42,016 bases of DNA from assembly GCA_010014835.2 (NCBI GenBank), contig JAAAKB020220175.1:1-42016 (forward strand), given 5' to 3'. Position 1 is the stretch's first letter. Each line of letters begins with the position of its first letter. The position numbers and the translations under genes were made by a program. Under the pieces are notes generated by a model that saw only the letters and a list, made by a program, of their open reading frames with translations, had not been told where the DNA came from and searched no databases. This DNA comes from Apostichopus leukothele. Lineage: Eukaryota; Echinodermata; Holothuroidea; Aspidochirotida; Stichopodidae. Shown piece by piece: positions 39,301 to 42,016 of the stretch.

Positions 39301-41518
39301 CTGATGTCAAATGACCTTTGACTTGCACAGAAACAATAGGAATTTGTCTTCAATAAGGTTCACCTATATTCCAAGTTTGCAGTTCATGCTAGCTTTCCTT
39401 TTGAGTTATTGTTTTTACAAGGTTTCAGATCTAAACAAGAAAATAGGGTTCTTGTACTCAATATGGTTAATCCACATACCAAATATGCACCAGTTTCTTA
39501 GTTAAATAGCTTATACAGTATTTATTGTCAAGGCATCACACACAGACATACTTACACATATAGCTAAACACAAAATTAAATGTTGACCTACTTACTGTAT
39601 TTCACATTACAAAACACATTGTACCATGTACAACTTTAATGAGTATGAAAAACTACATTATCTTTCACATGCACTGCCAGTACATAATACCAGTATTGGG
39701 CTAATGACCTTGCTACAGTATAGGTTTAATTCATTCACACTACATATATTCATCCTGCTAGGATCGAAACGTCAGGCCAACTTACTTTTACACATACATA
39801 AATTAATGTAAAATATTATCCTTGTTACTGTTTACATCTCCAAACTGTTCATTTTATTACTGTTACATAACTACTGTACTGTATACAAATATGAGCTTAC
39901 TGCTGTTCATTCTACCTCTATTATATATTAGTTTACAAACATATCCATCCTACCATTCATTCTAGCTTCCTTATTATAGTATACAAATATCTCTTCGTAT
40001 TGTTCATTCAAGCTCTATTATATACCGTAAGCATGCAAACATCTCATTCCTGTTCATTTTATCACTATTGCATAAGGATACAAATATCTCCTGTTGAATG
40101 GAGGAGAAACAGAAAACTTTCTTCCTGTTGGACAGCAATAACATCATCATAATTAGGTATTTCCAGAGGAAAGCTGTCAGAAATGCTCAAGCTTCCATCT
40201 TGTAACACCAACACCCAGAATACTTTGGCACCACATAGCAAAGAAAAGTGACTGGAAGTGTAGTCAAACCAAAGGAAGAGAGATGCATGACATGACCTGC
40301 CTGTAGCAACAACAACAAAAAACAAAAAAAATGAGTTTGTATCAATTTATATCACAGCTCTCCAAATCAGTGCTGTGTGCAAAGAGTGTGTGTGGGTCAG
40401 TCGTGGAAAAACACCGTCATGGGATGTTTTTGAAATTCAAAATAATTTATAAGTACACACATGTTTAGACCTTATTATAATGTAGACCTAATTTTAAGTT
40501 TAAATATGCATCAGAATGCAATATTTGAACACTTTTTTTTGGGGGGGGGGGGGGACTTCCACTGTCTTAATATAATATTATACAAGCCTTCTATCTTCAA
40601 GTTTGAACAATAACCTAGGCAATTGTTGTAGCTAACACATTTTGAAAAAGTGGTCTCTGTTTTAGTGCCTCCCTTAGATTGATCAGCCTCAATTATACTA
40701 CTTTAAAACAATAACCTCGCTAAACTATCATACTGTGCTTAATATGTTGCATTAAATGCACTTGCAATTTCTACACTTGTAATGCAAACCTTTTATGAAA
40801 CCTTGCAAGTTGGACAAACGTGAATAGTACCACTTCCATTCAGCTTTCACACAACTTTAAGCAGTTATCAATGGTTGGACATCAAGGTTTGGTTGGATCC
40901 TCTTTTTTCTAAAAGAGTTGTAAGTCATTGCAGAAGACTGATGCACTTTAGTTCATCTCAATAGTCCCATGTTACGTAAAATGTCTGGAATATATTTAAT
41001 TCATACTGTTAGTTCTGTTAATTCCCTCCAAGCAGATCTGAAGATACTCTCCAGATTAAATACATCCCTGGAAACAGGTCTTCTCCTCTGTTTTCACTCT
41101 CAGATATCAAGAAAAAATTAAACTGTTTTTCTAAATGACCTACATTTAATCCTTCTAAAACAATGGCATTTTAGCCACAGGTGTCCATTTTAAGATTGCA
41201 TGCAATGTGGGCATTGCTTCGTGTACTTGGAGATCTTGGCTGCATTTGTGATTTGGCTCTTTAAAGCAAGGTGCTAATTAATATTAATATTTTTGGAAGT
41301 GTGTTGGGATCAATCATTCAGATTGTATTAAAATCAGATTACCTCCATCCTCCAATGTATTTGCAGACAAGGACTTCTTAAATTTCTGAAATTTCAGCTC
41401 ATCGATGGCTCTCCAAATTCTGATAAGTTCCAGTGTAAGAATATCTTTTCCGGTTACTGCCAAAATATAGATGGCATTACAACCATCAGTTACTTCTGAT
41501 GCTTCAACTGCAGAGAAA
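3240..41518 (-). CDS. SPG11: Spatacsin (SPG11) orthologue, 24 exons, 5' end off window
   Basis: Overall gene entry; the exons are listed separately. In vertebrates spatacsin works with spastizin (ZFYVE26) and the AP-5 complex on late endosomes/lysosomes, in autophagic lysosome reformation and cargo retrieval. The 24 exons give about 1616 codons in one continuous frame: all internal borders are AG/GT and every phase matches. Similarity to human spatacsin, judged from memory without an alignment, runs collinearly through landmarks such as SIPIHALE, QLLNLTLS, DVIKDAIL, GFDV..KKICFF, FQASLAN, ALATLLYAPG, GRPSFAF and VLFCQRHN. The N-terminal part resembles a beta-propeller and the rest is helical solenoid. 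Human spatacsin is 2443 residues; here the frame stops near the point matching roughly two thirds of that length, so the C-terminal domain is missing. Upstream exon(s) must lie beyond 42016, because exon 1 starts at an acceptor in mid-codon. Orthology is very likely; completeness at the 3' end is uncertain. Confidence 0.95.
3434..3510 (+). repeat. Short tandem repeat, about 18-bp unit
   Basis: About four copies of a unit resembling TATACTGGAATAGTATTT, with small length changes. It lies in the intron between exons 23 and 24, directly upstream of the GATCC-hairpin motif. Confidence 0.8.
3522..3576 (+). repeat. Hairpin motif shared with 39752-39795; hammerhead-like
   Basis: The block contains CTGAAGA, then the stem-loop GATCC-TGCTA-GGATC, then GAAAC and a 3' segment ending ACTTTTACACAT. 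The 44 bases from 3533 onward recur with one difference at 39752. CTGANGA, stem and GAAA are the core elements of a hammerhead ribozyme, and Penelope-like elements are known to carry such motifs. The extra A before stem II and the unclear stems I/III make ribozyme activity uncertain. Confidence 0.5.
4430..5185 (+). repeat. TGACCT-rich dispersed repeat block in intron 23
   Basis: The block starts near a poly-C run (4451-4462). It contains several diverged units of the family: GACCTCAAATGACC, an AACAATAGGG/TACTC phrase, and a CTTCTTGAGATATTGTGT phrase. It ends with CAGCAAGGAATGAAAAG after a CA-rich stretch. TGACCTTTGACGT occurs near 4851. The end CAAGGAAT is complementary to ATTCCTTG, found at the start of other copies. 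Confidence 0.75.
5334..5540 (-). CDS. SPG11: SPG11 window exon 23
   Basis: The exon is 207 nt (69 codons, phase 0), with acceptor TTTTCAG and donor ATAAG|GTATAC. It encodes SPLDCLCTWLYTIINERGR and, near the end, WTLHELFRLIHAAIESGAIN and LVHKGFFIFDK. Human reads SAISCLCVWIITSVEDNVA, LSVIWRTLLTRQKSKTLIRG and FQLFFKD. Confidence 0.95.
5780..6175 (+). repeat. TGACCT-rich dispersed repeat block in intron 22
   Basis: Two to three units carry GACTTTGACCTCTG and GATCTTTGACCTCCA phrases in the same plus orientation as the other blocks. TGACCTCAAATGATC followed by TTTGACCT near 6100 differs by one base from the family core. Confidence 0.7.
6224..6366 (-). CDS. SPG11: SPG11 window exon 22
   Basis: The exon is 143 nt, with acceptor GTTTCTAG and donor ACCAG|GTGCCT, entering in phase 1 and leaving in phase 0. 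It encodes LLSHAIASSQPILAVMASCY, matching human LLVEAVKQQAPILSVLASCL, a diagnostic spatacsin segment. Confidence 0.97.
6978..7103 (-). CDS. SPG11: SPG11 window exon 21 (acidic linker)
   Basis: The exon is 126 nt, with acceptor TCTCGATAG preceded by a run of T and donor AAAG|GTATCC, entering in phase 1 and leaving in phase 1. It encodes a strongly acidic disordered linker (for example DEEVTSEDQFVDDTDVGNDD). Length and phase are compatible with inclusion or skipping, so it may be alternatively spliced without a frame change. It has no clear human counterpart. Confidence 0.8.
7406..7598 (-). CDS. SPG11: SPG11 window exon 20
   Basis: The exon is 193 nt, with acceptor GTCTCTAG and donor GACG|GTAAGT, entering in phase 0 and leaving in phase 1. 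It opens ILELLKNFTISALRDHLSSA followed by FENM, matching human IQYFSPVIQDHLRLA and FENL. It continues into a lysine-rich, low-conservation linker. Confidence 0.94.
7599..9232. other. Intron 19, no recognised feature
   Basis: AT-rich intron sequence. The plus-strand ORFs here show no recognisable family and no codon structure, and I regard them as chance. Confidence 0.6.
9233..9392 (-). CDS. SPG11: SPG11 window exon 19
   Basis: The exon is 160 nt, with acceptor GATTACAG and donor CTCAG|GTATGT, entering in phase 2 and leaving in phase 0. It encodes WSLAVLFCQRHNLPYSTVYL and KQCAEKNQWLPF, closely matching human WALVVQFCRLHNMKLSISYL and RECAKANDWLQF. The intron to its right (over 4 kb) is one of the largest and is full of repeats. 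Confidence 0.97.
9440..11160 (+). repeat. Cluster of TGACCT-rich repeat blocks in intron 18
   Basis: Several partial copies of the dispersed family lie in one orientation: 9440-9760 (perfect TGACCT-CAAA-TGACCT at 9458-9473), 9830-10280 (a copy of the element end with palindrome AAAGCCA/TGGCTTT at 9834-9849 followed by GTGATTCCTTGCCA), and 10640-11160 with three units carrying the GTTTCCACA-TTTGACCTCTGGT phrase. Further units at 11460-11650 follow the same pattern. Confidence 0.7.
10058..10240 (+). repeat. 76-bp tandem repeat, about 2.4 copies
   Basis: The phrase TTAATGAACCAGAGCTCACA starts at 10061, 10137 and 10213, a strict 76-bp period. The first two copies differ by one base (CTTTCCC against CTATCCC), so the duplication is recent. 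It arose inside the 9830-10280 repeat copy; the homologous copy at 15000-15070 has a single diverged version. Confidence 0.93.
11340..11390 (+). repeat. CA-rich microsatellite
   Basis: CA dinucleotides with interspersed CCCA. Similar CA-rich tracts occur at the end of other TGACCT-family blocks (5110, 15455, 16767, 27525). Confidence 0.8.
11417..11455. repeat. Perfect 14-bp inverted repeat hairpin
   Basis: ATCTCATCTCCCTA at 11417-11430 is exactly complementary to 11442-11455, with an 11-base loop that can pair further (TACAT/ATGTA). It lies in an intron next to repeat blocks; the function is unknown. Confidence 0.85.
11700..13424. other. Rest of intron 18: 61-bp direct duplication, otherwise unassigned
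   Basis: Positions 13230-13290 and 13291-13348 are near-identical 61-bp direct repeats (TTCCCTTCTATCCATGAATC...). The remainder is AT-rich with no recognised gene; plus-strand ORFs near 12371, 12843 and 13055 look like chance. Confidence 0.75.
13425..13533 (-). CDS. SPG11: SPG11 window exon 18
   Basis: The exon is 109 nt, with acceptor TCTCTTCAG and donor GATTG|GTAAGA, entering in phase 1 and leaving in phase 2. It encodes a helical, weakly conserved segment (SSAIYVLEMLERAISAKVNQ) at the place where human has TEELLVLLEEGTWNSIQQQE. Correct phase and strong splice signals carry the call. Confidence 0.9.
13980..15510 (+). repeat. Dispersed repeat blocks in intron 17
   Basis: At 13985-14250 there are diverged TGACCT units. 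At 14718 an element start (CCAGAAAGCCAGTTAGCTTT then GTGATTCCTTGCCA) is homologous to 9830. Internal sequence similar to 9850-10330 follows, and a unit with TGACATCAAATGACCTTTGG at 15309 leads to a CA-rich tract and the end CAGCAAGGAAATAAAA at 15492. This is the clearest case with both ends present. Confidence 0.7.
15771..15818 (+). repeat. 15-bp tandem repeat, three copies
   Basis: CTGATTAATTAGGTA repeated three times without change, about 90 bp 3' of exon 17 in the plus-strand sense. Confidence 0.95.
15908..16158 (-). CDS. SPG11: SPG11 window exon 17
   Basis: The exon is 251 nt, with acceptor ATTCAG-like AGAATATG context (AG at 16160-16159, preceded by a TTTATTTTC tract) and donor CTAG|GTAAGC. 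It enters in phase 2 and leaves in phase 1. It encodes SVTAACVAFAEMLGKSSTSM and RVDVHSAGVILEFYKSK, matching human SIGAACVCFLELLGLDSLKL and RVDMKVANIILSYKCR. Confidence 0.96.
16933..17113 (-). CDS. SPG11: SPG11 window exon 16
   Basis: The exon is 181 nt, with acceptor TTGACCAG and donor ACAA|GTAAGA, entering in phase 1 and leaving in phase 2. It encodes MPHFSHADLVKMFAYIESFS and THYLRQGRPSFAFSAFI, matching human LPHFSSPDLVNKYAIVERLN and AYYLHNGRPSFAFGTFL. Confidence 0.97.
17487..17547 (-). CDS. SPG11: SPG11 window exon 15 (61-nt short exon)
   Basis: This very short exon has acceptor TTTTTATAG and donor GGCAG|GTAAGA, entering in phase 0 and leaving in phase 1. The 20 encoded residues, GNIPVHCAKTFAWQTSNNVA, match human SLSPFDPSRLFGWQSANTLA. 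Strong splice sites and correct phase on both sides support it despite the small size. Confidence 0.93.
17800..19190 (+). repeat. 1.4-kb composite minisatellite in intron 14
   Basis: There are dozens of copies of a short module like GTGACAGTCTACTCTCATG, alternating with a longer module like ATTTATGTACAAATGTCAGG then GACCTTTTCAT. Units vary in order and number, giving a higher-order pattern with a period of roughly 60-100 bp. The plus-strand ORFs across it (VTVYSH-type peptides) are by-products of the repeat. Confidence 0.95.
19236..19397 (-). CDS. SPG11: SPG11 window exon 14
   Basis: The exon is 162 nt (54 codons, phase 0), with acceptor TTCCCATAG and donor TAAAG|GTAGGA. It encodes LEQCLKPYPKLHRAIFPQGE and PPQDITVYQLLK, matching human LKMALTPYPKLKTALFPQCT and LPSDITIYHLIQ. 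The large minisatellite lies in the intron just 3' of it. Confidence 0.97.
19398..20732. other. Intron 13, no recognised feature
   Basis: AT-rich, with no exon-like or repeat-like structure that I could identify on either strand. Confidence 0.5.
20733..20878 (-). CDS. SPG11: SPG11 window exon 13
   Basis: The exon is 146 nt, with acceptor CTGTTTTAG and donor CTGAG|GTAGGT, entering in phase 1 and leaving in phase 0. It encodes DPALVFQASLANSRLLQAVT and VVALATLLYAPGNITE. Human has DPKLIFQASLANAQILIPTN and TLLALATTMYSPGGVSQ, making this one of the most conserved segments. Confidence 0.98.
20879..21983. other. Intron 12, no recognised feature
   Basis: AT-rich with a short TTATTATTATTA run near 21525. 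No coding or element signature seen. Confidence 0.5.
21984..22090 (-). CDS. SPG11: SPG11 window exon 12
   Basis: The exon is 107 nt, with acceptor TGTTACAG and donor TACAG|GTGAGA, entering in phase 2 and leaving in phase 1. It encodes SLCLSENEVLNMQLPMSDV then PWLEILLNFRWIGKQAT, equivalent to human LSPENCPFLEKKELHEAHPW and FEFLVQCRQVASNLT. Confidence 0.95.
22130..22530 (+). repeat. Diverged tandem repeat, period near 93 bp, intron 11
   Basis: ATAGCTG starts at 22304 and 22397 and introduce similar stretches containing ATGATG, TAG/CTGTGTA, CACAGATGTTATGATA. Weaker copies flank them. Old, diverged duplication. Confidence 0.5.
22997..23206 (-). CDS. SPG11: SPG11 window exon 11
   Basis: The exon is 210 nt, with acceptor TTCACAG and donor TATAG|GTAAGA, entering in phase 2 and leaving in phase 2. 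The translation starts LGIFLSEEISSFNQLLCRLV and ends with SVLYIFIEFYR. Human reads GVFLASELEDFECFLLRLS and ...HLLYVYLDCYK. It was found by matching the protein rather than from a long ORF. Confidence 0.97.
23815..24460 (+). repeat. Dispersed repeat block with 79-bp tandem part, intron 10
   Basis: It begins with an element start (CCAGAACACCAGTTGGCTTC, GATTCTTGCCA) and holds diverged TGACCT units. It ends in a tandem repeat whose phrase GTGTTTATAAGGTATTCAGG starts at 24235, 24314 and 24394 (period 79-80). The first two tandem copies are nearly identical. Confidence 0.85.
24491..24734 (-). CDS. SPG11: SPG11 window exon 10
   Basis: The exon is 244 nt, with acceptor TTGTCTAG and donor GCCAG|GTAACT, entering in phase 1 and leaving in phase 2. 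It encodes AWQFLLAHEDWITLKSWIEY, matching human LWRYLTARHDWLNIILWIGE, and ends YFKERVLGEMAR, matching YMRNEILDKLAR. Confidence 0.97.
25112..25335 (-). CDS. SPG11: SPG11 window exon 9
   Basis: The exon is 224 nt, with acceptor TTATTTTAG and donor AGGG|GTTAGT, entering in phase 2 and leaving in phase 1. It encodes a helical segment with AHVLFDWIKYWNKTTKDRIL, corresponding to human HRIVLNWALWWDQLTQESIL. The tryptophan spacing and the following basic residue pattern are conserved. Confidence 0.96.
25336..26013. other. Intron 8, no recognised feature
   Basis: AT-rich intron sequence without detectable repeats or coding signal. Confidence 0.5.
26014..26222 (-). CDS. SPG11: SPG11 window exon 8
   Basis: The exon is 209 nt, with acceptor TTTTCAG and donor ATGAG|GTATTT, entering in phase 0 and leaving in phase 2. 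It opens GFDVPSELKKICFFSANSSL and continues RDFLVQKLR, matching human GFDVKGQLLKICFYTTNKNI/RDFLVEILK. ISSLERLYTC matches human VHQVEKLYLG. Confidence 0.98.
26840..27590 (+). repeat. TGACCT-rich dispersed repeat block in intron 7
   Basis: About five diverged units of near 130 bp, all in plus orientation. It contains TGACCT-CAAA-TGACCT at 27001-27016 and TGACCTTTGACCT at 27134-27146. It closes with a CA-rich tract and the end phrase GCCTTCGACAAGGAATCAAAA at about 27568-27588. Confidence 0.8.
27689..27877 (-). CDS. SPG11: SPG11 window exon 7
   Basis: The exon is 189 nt (63 codons, phase 0 at both ends), with acceptor TTATCAG and donor ATATG|GTAAGT. It encodes DVIKDAILSQNIPLAQAYLR and ends ETAQTMFHNM. 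The human counterpart reads EVIASAILNNKIPEAQTFFR and ...EASELLKNM, with the same spacing. Confidence 0.98.
28477..28925 (-). CDS. SPG11: SPG11 window exon 6
   Basis: The exon is 449 nt, with acceptor CTTTCCAG and donor ACAG|GTAACA, entering in phase 1 and leaving in phase 0. It encodes SQHYSWQLLNLTLSHLHKLI, matching human SKHFSEQLLNLTLSFLNNQI, then ITELRKYLKGYPTKV, matching the human INELRTFMIKFP stretch. The segment is helix-rich and ends NWRTFSKQ, leading into DVIKDAIL of the next exon. Confidence 0.97.
29105..29945 (+). repeat. TGACCT-rich dispersed repeat block in intron 5
   Basis: The start resembles the element start (CCAAAAAGCCAAATGGCTGA, GTGATTCCT). It is followed by five or more diverged units with TTGACCTCAAAT phrases at about 29338, 29600 and 29880. 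All are in plus orientation, antisense to the gene. Confidence 0.7.
31092..31365 (+). repeat. 19-bp minisatellite interrupted by the assembly gap
   Basis: ATTATGTTAAAGTATCTCC is repeated on both sides of a run of exactly 100 N (31195-31294). At least five copies precede the gap and about three follow it. The array ends about 16 bases from the donor of exon 5. Confidence 0.97.
31195..31294. other. Assembly gap, 100 N
   Basis: The round length and position inside a tandem array suggest a placeholder of unknown true size caused by the minisatellite. Confidence 0.98.
31382..31532 (-). CDS. SPG11: SPG11 window exon 5
   Basis: The exon is 151 nt, with acceptor TTATTTAG and donor ACAG|GTCAGT, entering in phase 0 and leaving in phase 1. 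The translation includes CSIPIHALEVGLRHRQLDTV then AFFLKGRE. This is close to identical in pattern to human CSIPIHALEAGIENRQLDTV/NFFLKSKE, one of the strongest matches in the gene. The exon starts the helical solenoid. A 19-bp minisatellite containing the assembly gap begins about 16 bases beyond its donor. Confidence 0.97.
31533..33119. other. Part of intron 4, no recognised feature
   Basis: AT-rich to neutral sequence. I see no coding exon, tRNA or recognised element. Confidence 0.5.
33120..35060 (-). pseudogene. DIRS-like retrotransposon fragment (RT and RNase H), decayed
   Basis: Minus-strand frames carry, in order, an upstream region of unclear identity (about 35060-34470), RT fingers with LLTPKKETDLWSPILTLKPL (near 34150), and an RT palm/thumb stretch with YLNKWLIISRS where active elements have YLDD. 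Then come CLTYLGAVLDLQRG, an RNase H start of LTDASLTGWGAVWDNNT type (near 33600), and RNase H core SDNTATVAYINYQRGTKS with HLAGDQNLISDTLSR (33208-33501). The RT/RH style is that of DIRS/Ngaro-type tyrosine-recombinase elements. Frame breaks and loss of the second catalytic aspartate pair show it is dead. Base composition is richer in GC than the surrounding intron. No recombinase or termini were seen. Confidence 0.85.
35061..35868. other. Part of intron 4 next to exon 4, no recognised feature
   Basis: No coding or repeat signature recognised beyond short AT-rich runs. Confidence 0.45.
35869..35989 (-). CDS. SPG11: SPG11 window exon 4
   Basis: The exon is 121 nt, with acceptor TTTTCCAG and donor AAG|GTATCA, entering in phase 2 and leaving in phase 0. 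The product has VQPIAMVCRNKLQLLAAGV followed by NQDILVNK, matching the human stretch QQLCFVLTENGLSLILFGL.TQEEFLNRL at the end of the propeller-like region. It contains no methionine-initiated ORF of note, so it is easy to miss. Confidence 0.93.
36115..36830 (+). repeat. TGACCT-rich tandem block in intron 3, period about 130 bp
   Basis: It starts with an element start (CCAGAAAGTCAAATAACGTA, then ATTCCTTGCCA). From about 36400 three well-conserved units follow. Each has TGTTTACAAGGTTTTCAGCC, TTTGACCTC, a CACCTCCATGAAAA phrase and GTTCAAGCAAC. TGACCT-CAAA-TGACCT is perfect at 36574-36589. The high similarity of these units makes this the youngest array of the family here. Confidence 0.85.
37061..37769 (-). 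CDS. SPG11: SPG11 window exon 3 (large exon)
   Basis: At 709 nt this is the longest exon. The acceptor TTTTACAG is the one compatible with exon 2 phase, and the donor is ATAG|GTTAGT. It encodes about 236 residues including VSTDMKTIILTFSGSKYSIF, matching the human VSQDLDVAVIVSSSNSAVAL region, then a basic, serine-rich, poorly conserved stretch with PRRNTSPQMTKKK. An upstream acceptor choice at 37753 was rejected because it needs an exon 2 end that makes a stop codon. Confidence 0.9.
37885..38765. repeat. Region flanked by GACTTG-rich repeats, intron 2
   Basis: Clusters of ACTTGA/GACTTGTGACTTGAC occur at 37885-37975 and again at 38645-38760. They bracket about 670 bp without such motifs. This may be a small non-autonomous DNA element with subterminal repeats; I could not define its ends. 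Confidence 0.4.
38960..39545 (+). repeat. TGACCT-rich dispersed repeat block in intron 2
   Basis: It starts with CCAGATAGCTCATAGGCTTC and GGTTCCTTGCCA, holds three to four diverged units (TCAAATGACCTTTGACTTGC near 39307), and ends with an AAGGCATCACACACAGACA stretch. Plus orientation. Confidence 0.7.
39752..39795 (+). repeat. Second copy of the GATCC-hairpin / GAAAC motif
   Basis: It matches 3533-3576 at 43 of 44 positions by eye, in the same orientation, with GAAACG instead of GAAACT. The CTGAAGA segment in front is absent here, so this is a partial copy. Probably a remnant of the same mobile element family. Confidence 0.6.
39828..40090 (+). repeat. Tandem repeat of about 49/98 bp overlapping the donor of exon 2
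   Basis: TATACAAATAT phrases occur at 39882 and 39980, and as GATACAAATATCTC at 40078, spaced 98 bp. Half-period variants (TTTACAAACATAT, CATGCAAACATCTC) lie between. TGTTCATT precedes each unit. The last unit includes the 3' end of exon 2 and its splice donor. Confidence 0.7.
40082..40300 (-). CDS. SPG11: SPG11 window exon 2
   Basis: The exon is 219 nt, with acceptor CTACAG and a weak donor ATTT|GTATCC. It is the only GT before an in-frame stop, so it must be the donor if the exon is real. The product contains KVFWVLVLQDGSLSI and FLFLLHSTGDI, typical beta-propeller strands that align with the human stretch ending near YIFDVVDG. Joining to exon 3 in phase 1 restores a plausible GDI-S-IFNSRYLYQ run. 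The donor lies at the edge of a tandem repeat (see findings). Confidence 0.87.
40301..41342. other. Intron 1, poly-G tract, otherwise no recognised feature
   Basis: It contains a T-run followed by a 14-base G run near 40540-40553. No exon or element signature otherwise. Confidence 0.6.
41343..41518 (-). CDS. SPG11: SPG11 window exon 1 (N-terminal propeller part)
   Basis: The exon is 176 nt. Its acceptor TTTTAG follows a pyrimidine-rich tract, and its donor is G|GTAATC. The first base completes a codon from an off-window exon. The encoded strand-rich segment includes AIYILAVTGKDILTLELIR, which fits a propeller blade near the N terminus of spatacsin. Sequence match to human is weak here, so identity rests mainly on position and on phase (it ends in phase 1, as exon 2 requires). 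Confidence 0.75.
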
Positions 41519-42016
41519 CTAAAATAATAGAAAAAGAAAACTGATGTGAAAGTGAACCAAAATGCAAACTGAACAAAAACTAGTCAGGGAATAAATTAGT
41601 GAACAAACGTTGCATAGCAGTTATGAAGGCTCTGAAGTTTCCTCTCATATAAAAACTGTACTATGGTTACAGTGGACAACAACTGCTATGCATCTGCACT
41701 TTTATAGCAATTTGTCCATTGTGCATAGCAAATTAATAGATTATTCCCTGTATGTAGTTATGCACTGAGCCAAACTGTGACAGAACTCTTCATAATCATG
41801 ATTTTGAGCACAGTTAGGCACCTGGGACTGAAAAACTTAAGCCATGGGCCTTTGCAAGGGAGAAAGGCGGGGAAAGTGCCCTCCTGGATAATCAAAGACT
41901 TCTTGGAACCCCACTCCCCCCCCCCCCCCCCCCCGGGGGTTTCAAAAACTTTTTCTGAAAATTAAAATTTTCTCCCCCACCAATTTTTTTTTTTACCCAA
42001 TTCCCCAAAATCTTCC
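41519..42016. other. Intron upstream of exon 1 and low-quality contig end
   Basis: No exon found. From about 41917 the sequence is dominated by long C, G and T runs (a C run of about 20 or more followed by GGGGG). This looks like an unreliable read end rather than natural sequence. Confidence 0.6.

Noticed and set aside
37753-40082. Alternative junction: exon 2 extended to a GTGATA donor and exon 3 starting at 37753
   Set aside because: Phases agree but the joined codon is TAG, a stop. The 40081 donor with the 37769 acceptor keeps the frame open.

Overview
This is an AT-rich piece of a eukaryotic nuclear genome. It carries one large, intron-rich gene on the minus strand in a background of decayed transposable elements, minisatellites and dispersed repeats. 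The gene is the orthologue of vertebrate SPG11 (spatacsin). I could place 24 coding exons from 41518 down to 3240. Every exon has AG/GT borders, and the codon phase carries through from each exon to the next, giving about 1616 codons. The 5' end lies off the right edge. Intron sizes (about 0.25 to 4 kb), the mix of Penelope-like and DIRS-like retroelements and the minisatellite-rich introns suggest a marine invertebrate, perhaps an echinoderm or another invertebrate deuterostome. That taxonomic guess is inference; the sequence does not prove it.

Layout from left to right. 1-500: broken Penelope-like retroelement, minus strand, running off the left edge. 613-1108: foldback structure holding a tRNA-like cloverleaf. 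1110-3239: AT-rich sequence with no recognised gene, probably the 3' UTR and downstream flank. 3240-41518: spatacsin exons 24 to 1, read right to left. Notable intronic content: a repeat family of about 130-bp units rich in TGACCT half-sites (at least ten blocks); 76-bp, 61-bp, 79-bp and 15-bp tandem repeats; a 1.4-kb minisatellite at 17.8-19.2 kb; a 19-bp minisatellite containing a 100-N assembly gap at 31.1-31.36 kb; a degenerate DIRS-like RT/RNase H fragment at 33.1-35.06 kb; and a tandem repeat built around the donor site of exon 2 at 39.8-40.09 kb. The last 100 bases are homopolymer-rich and look like a poor contig end.

Within the protein, exons 1-4 encode the N-terminal beta-propeller-like part and exons 5-23 the long helical-repeat middle of spatacsin. 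Exon 24 ends at an in-frame TAG with no usable donor. The C-terminal third of the vertebrate protein, including the Spatacsin_C domain, is therefore not encoded downstream in the 3.2 kb that remain. This is the main biological puzzle of the window. I found no undescribed defence-like or operon-like system; the unusual content is repeat architecture and the truncated gene end.
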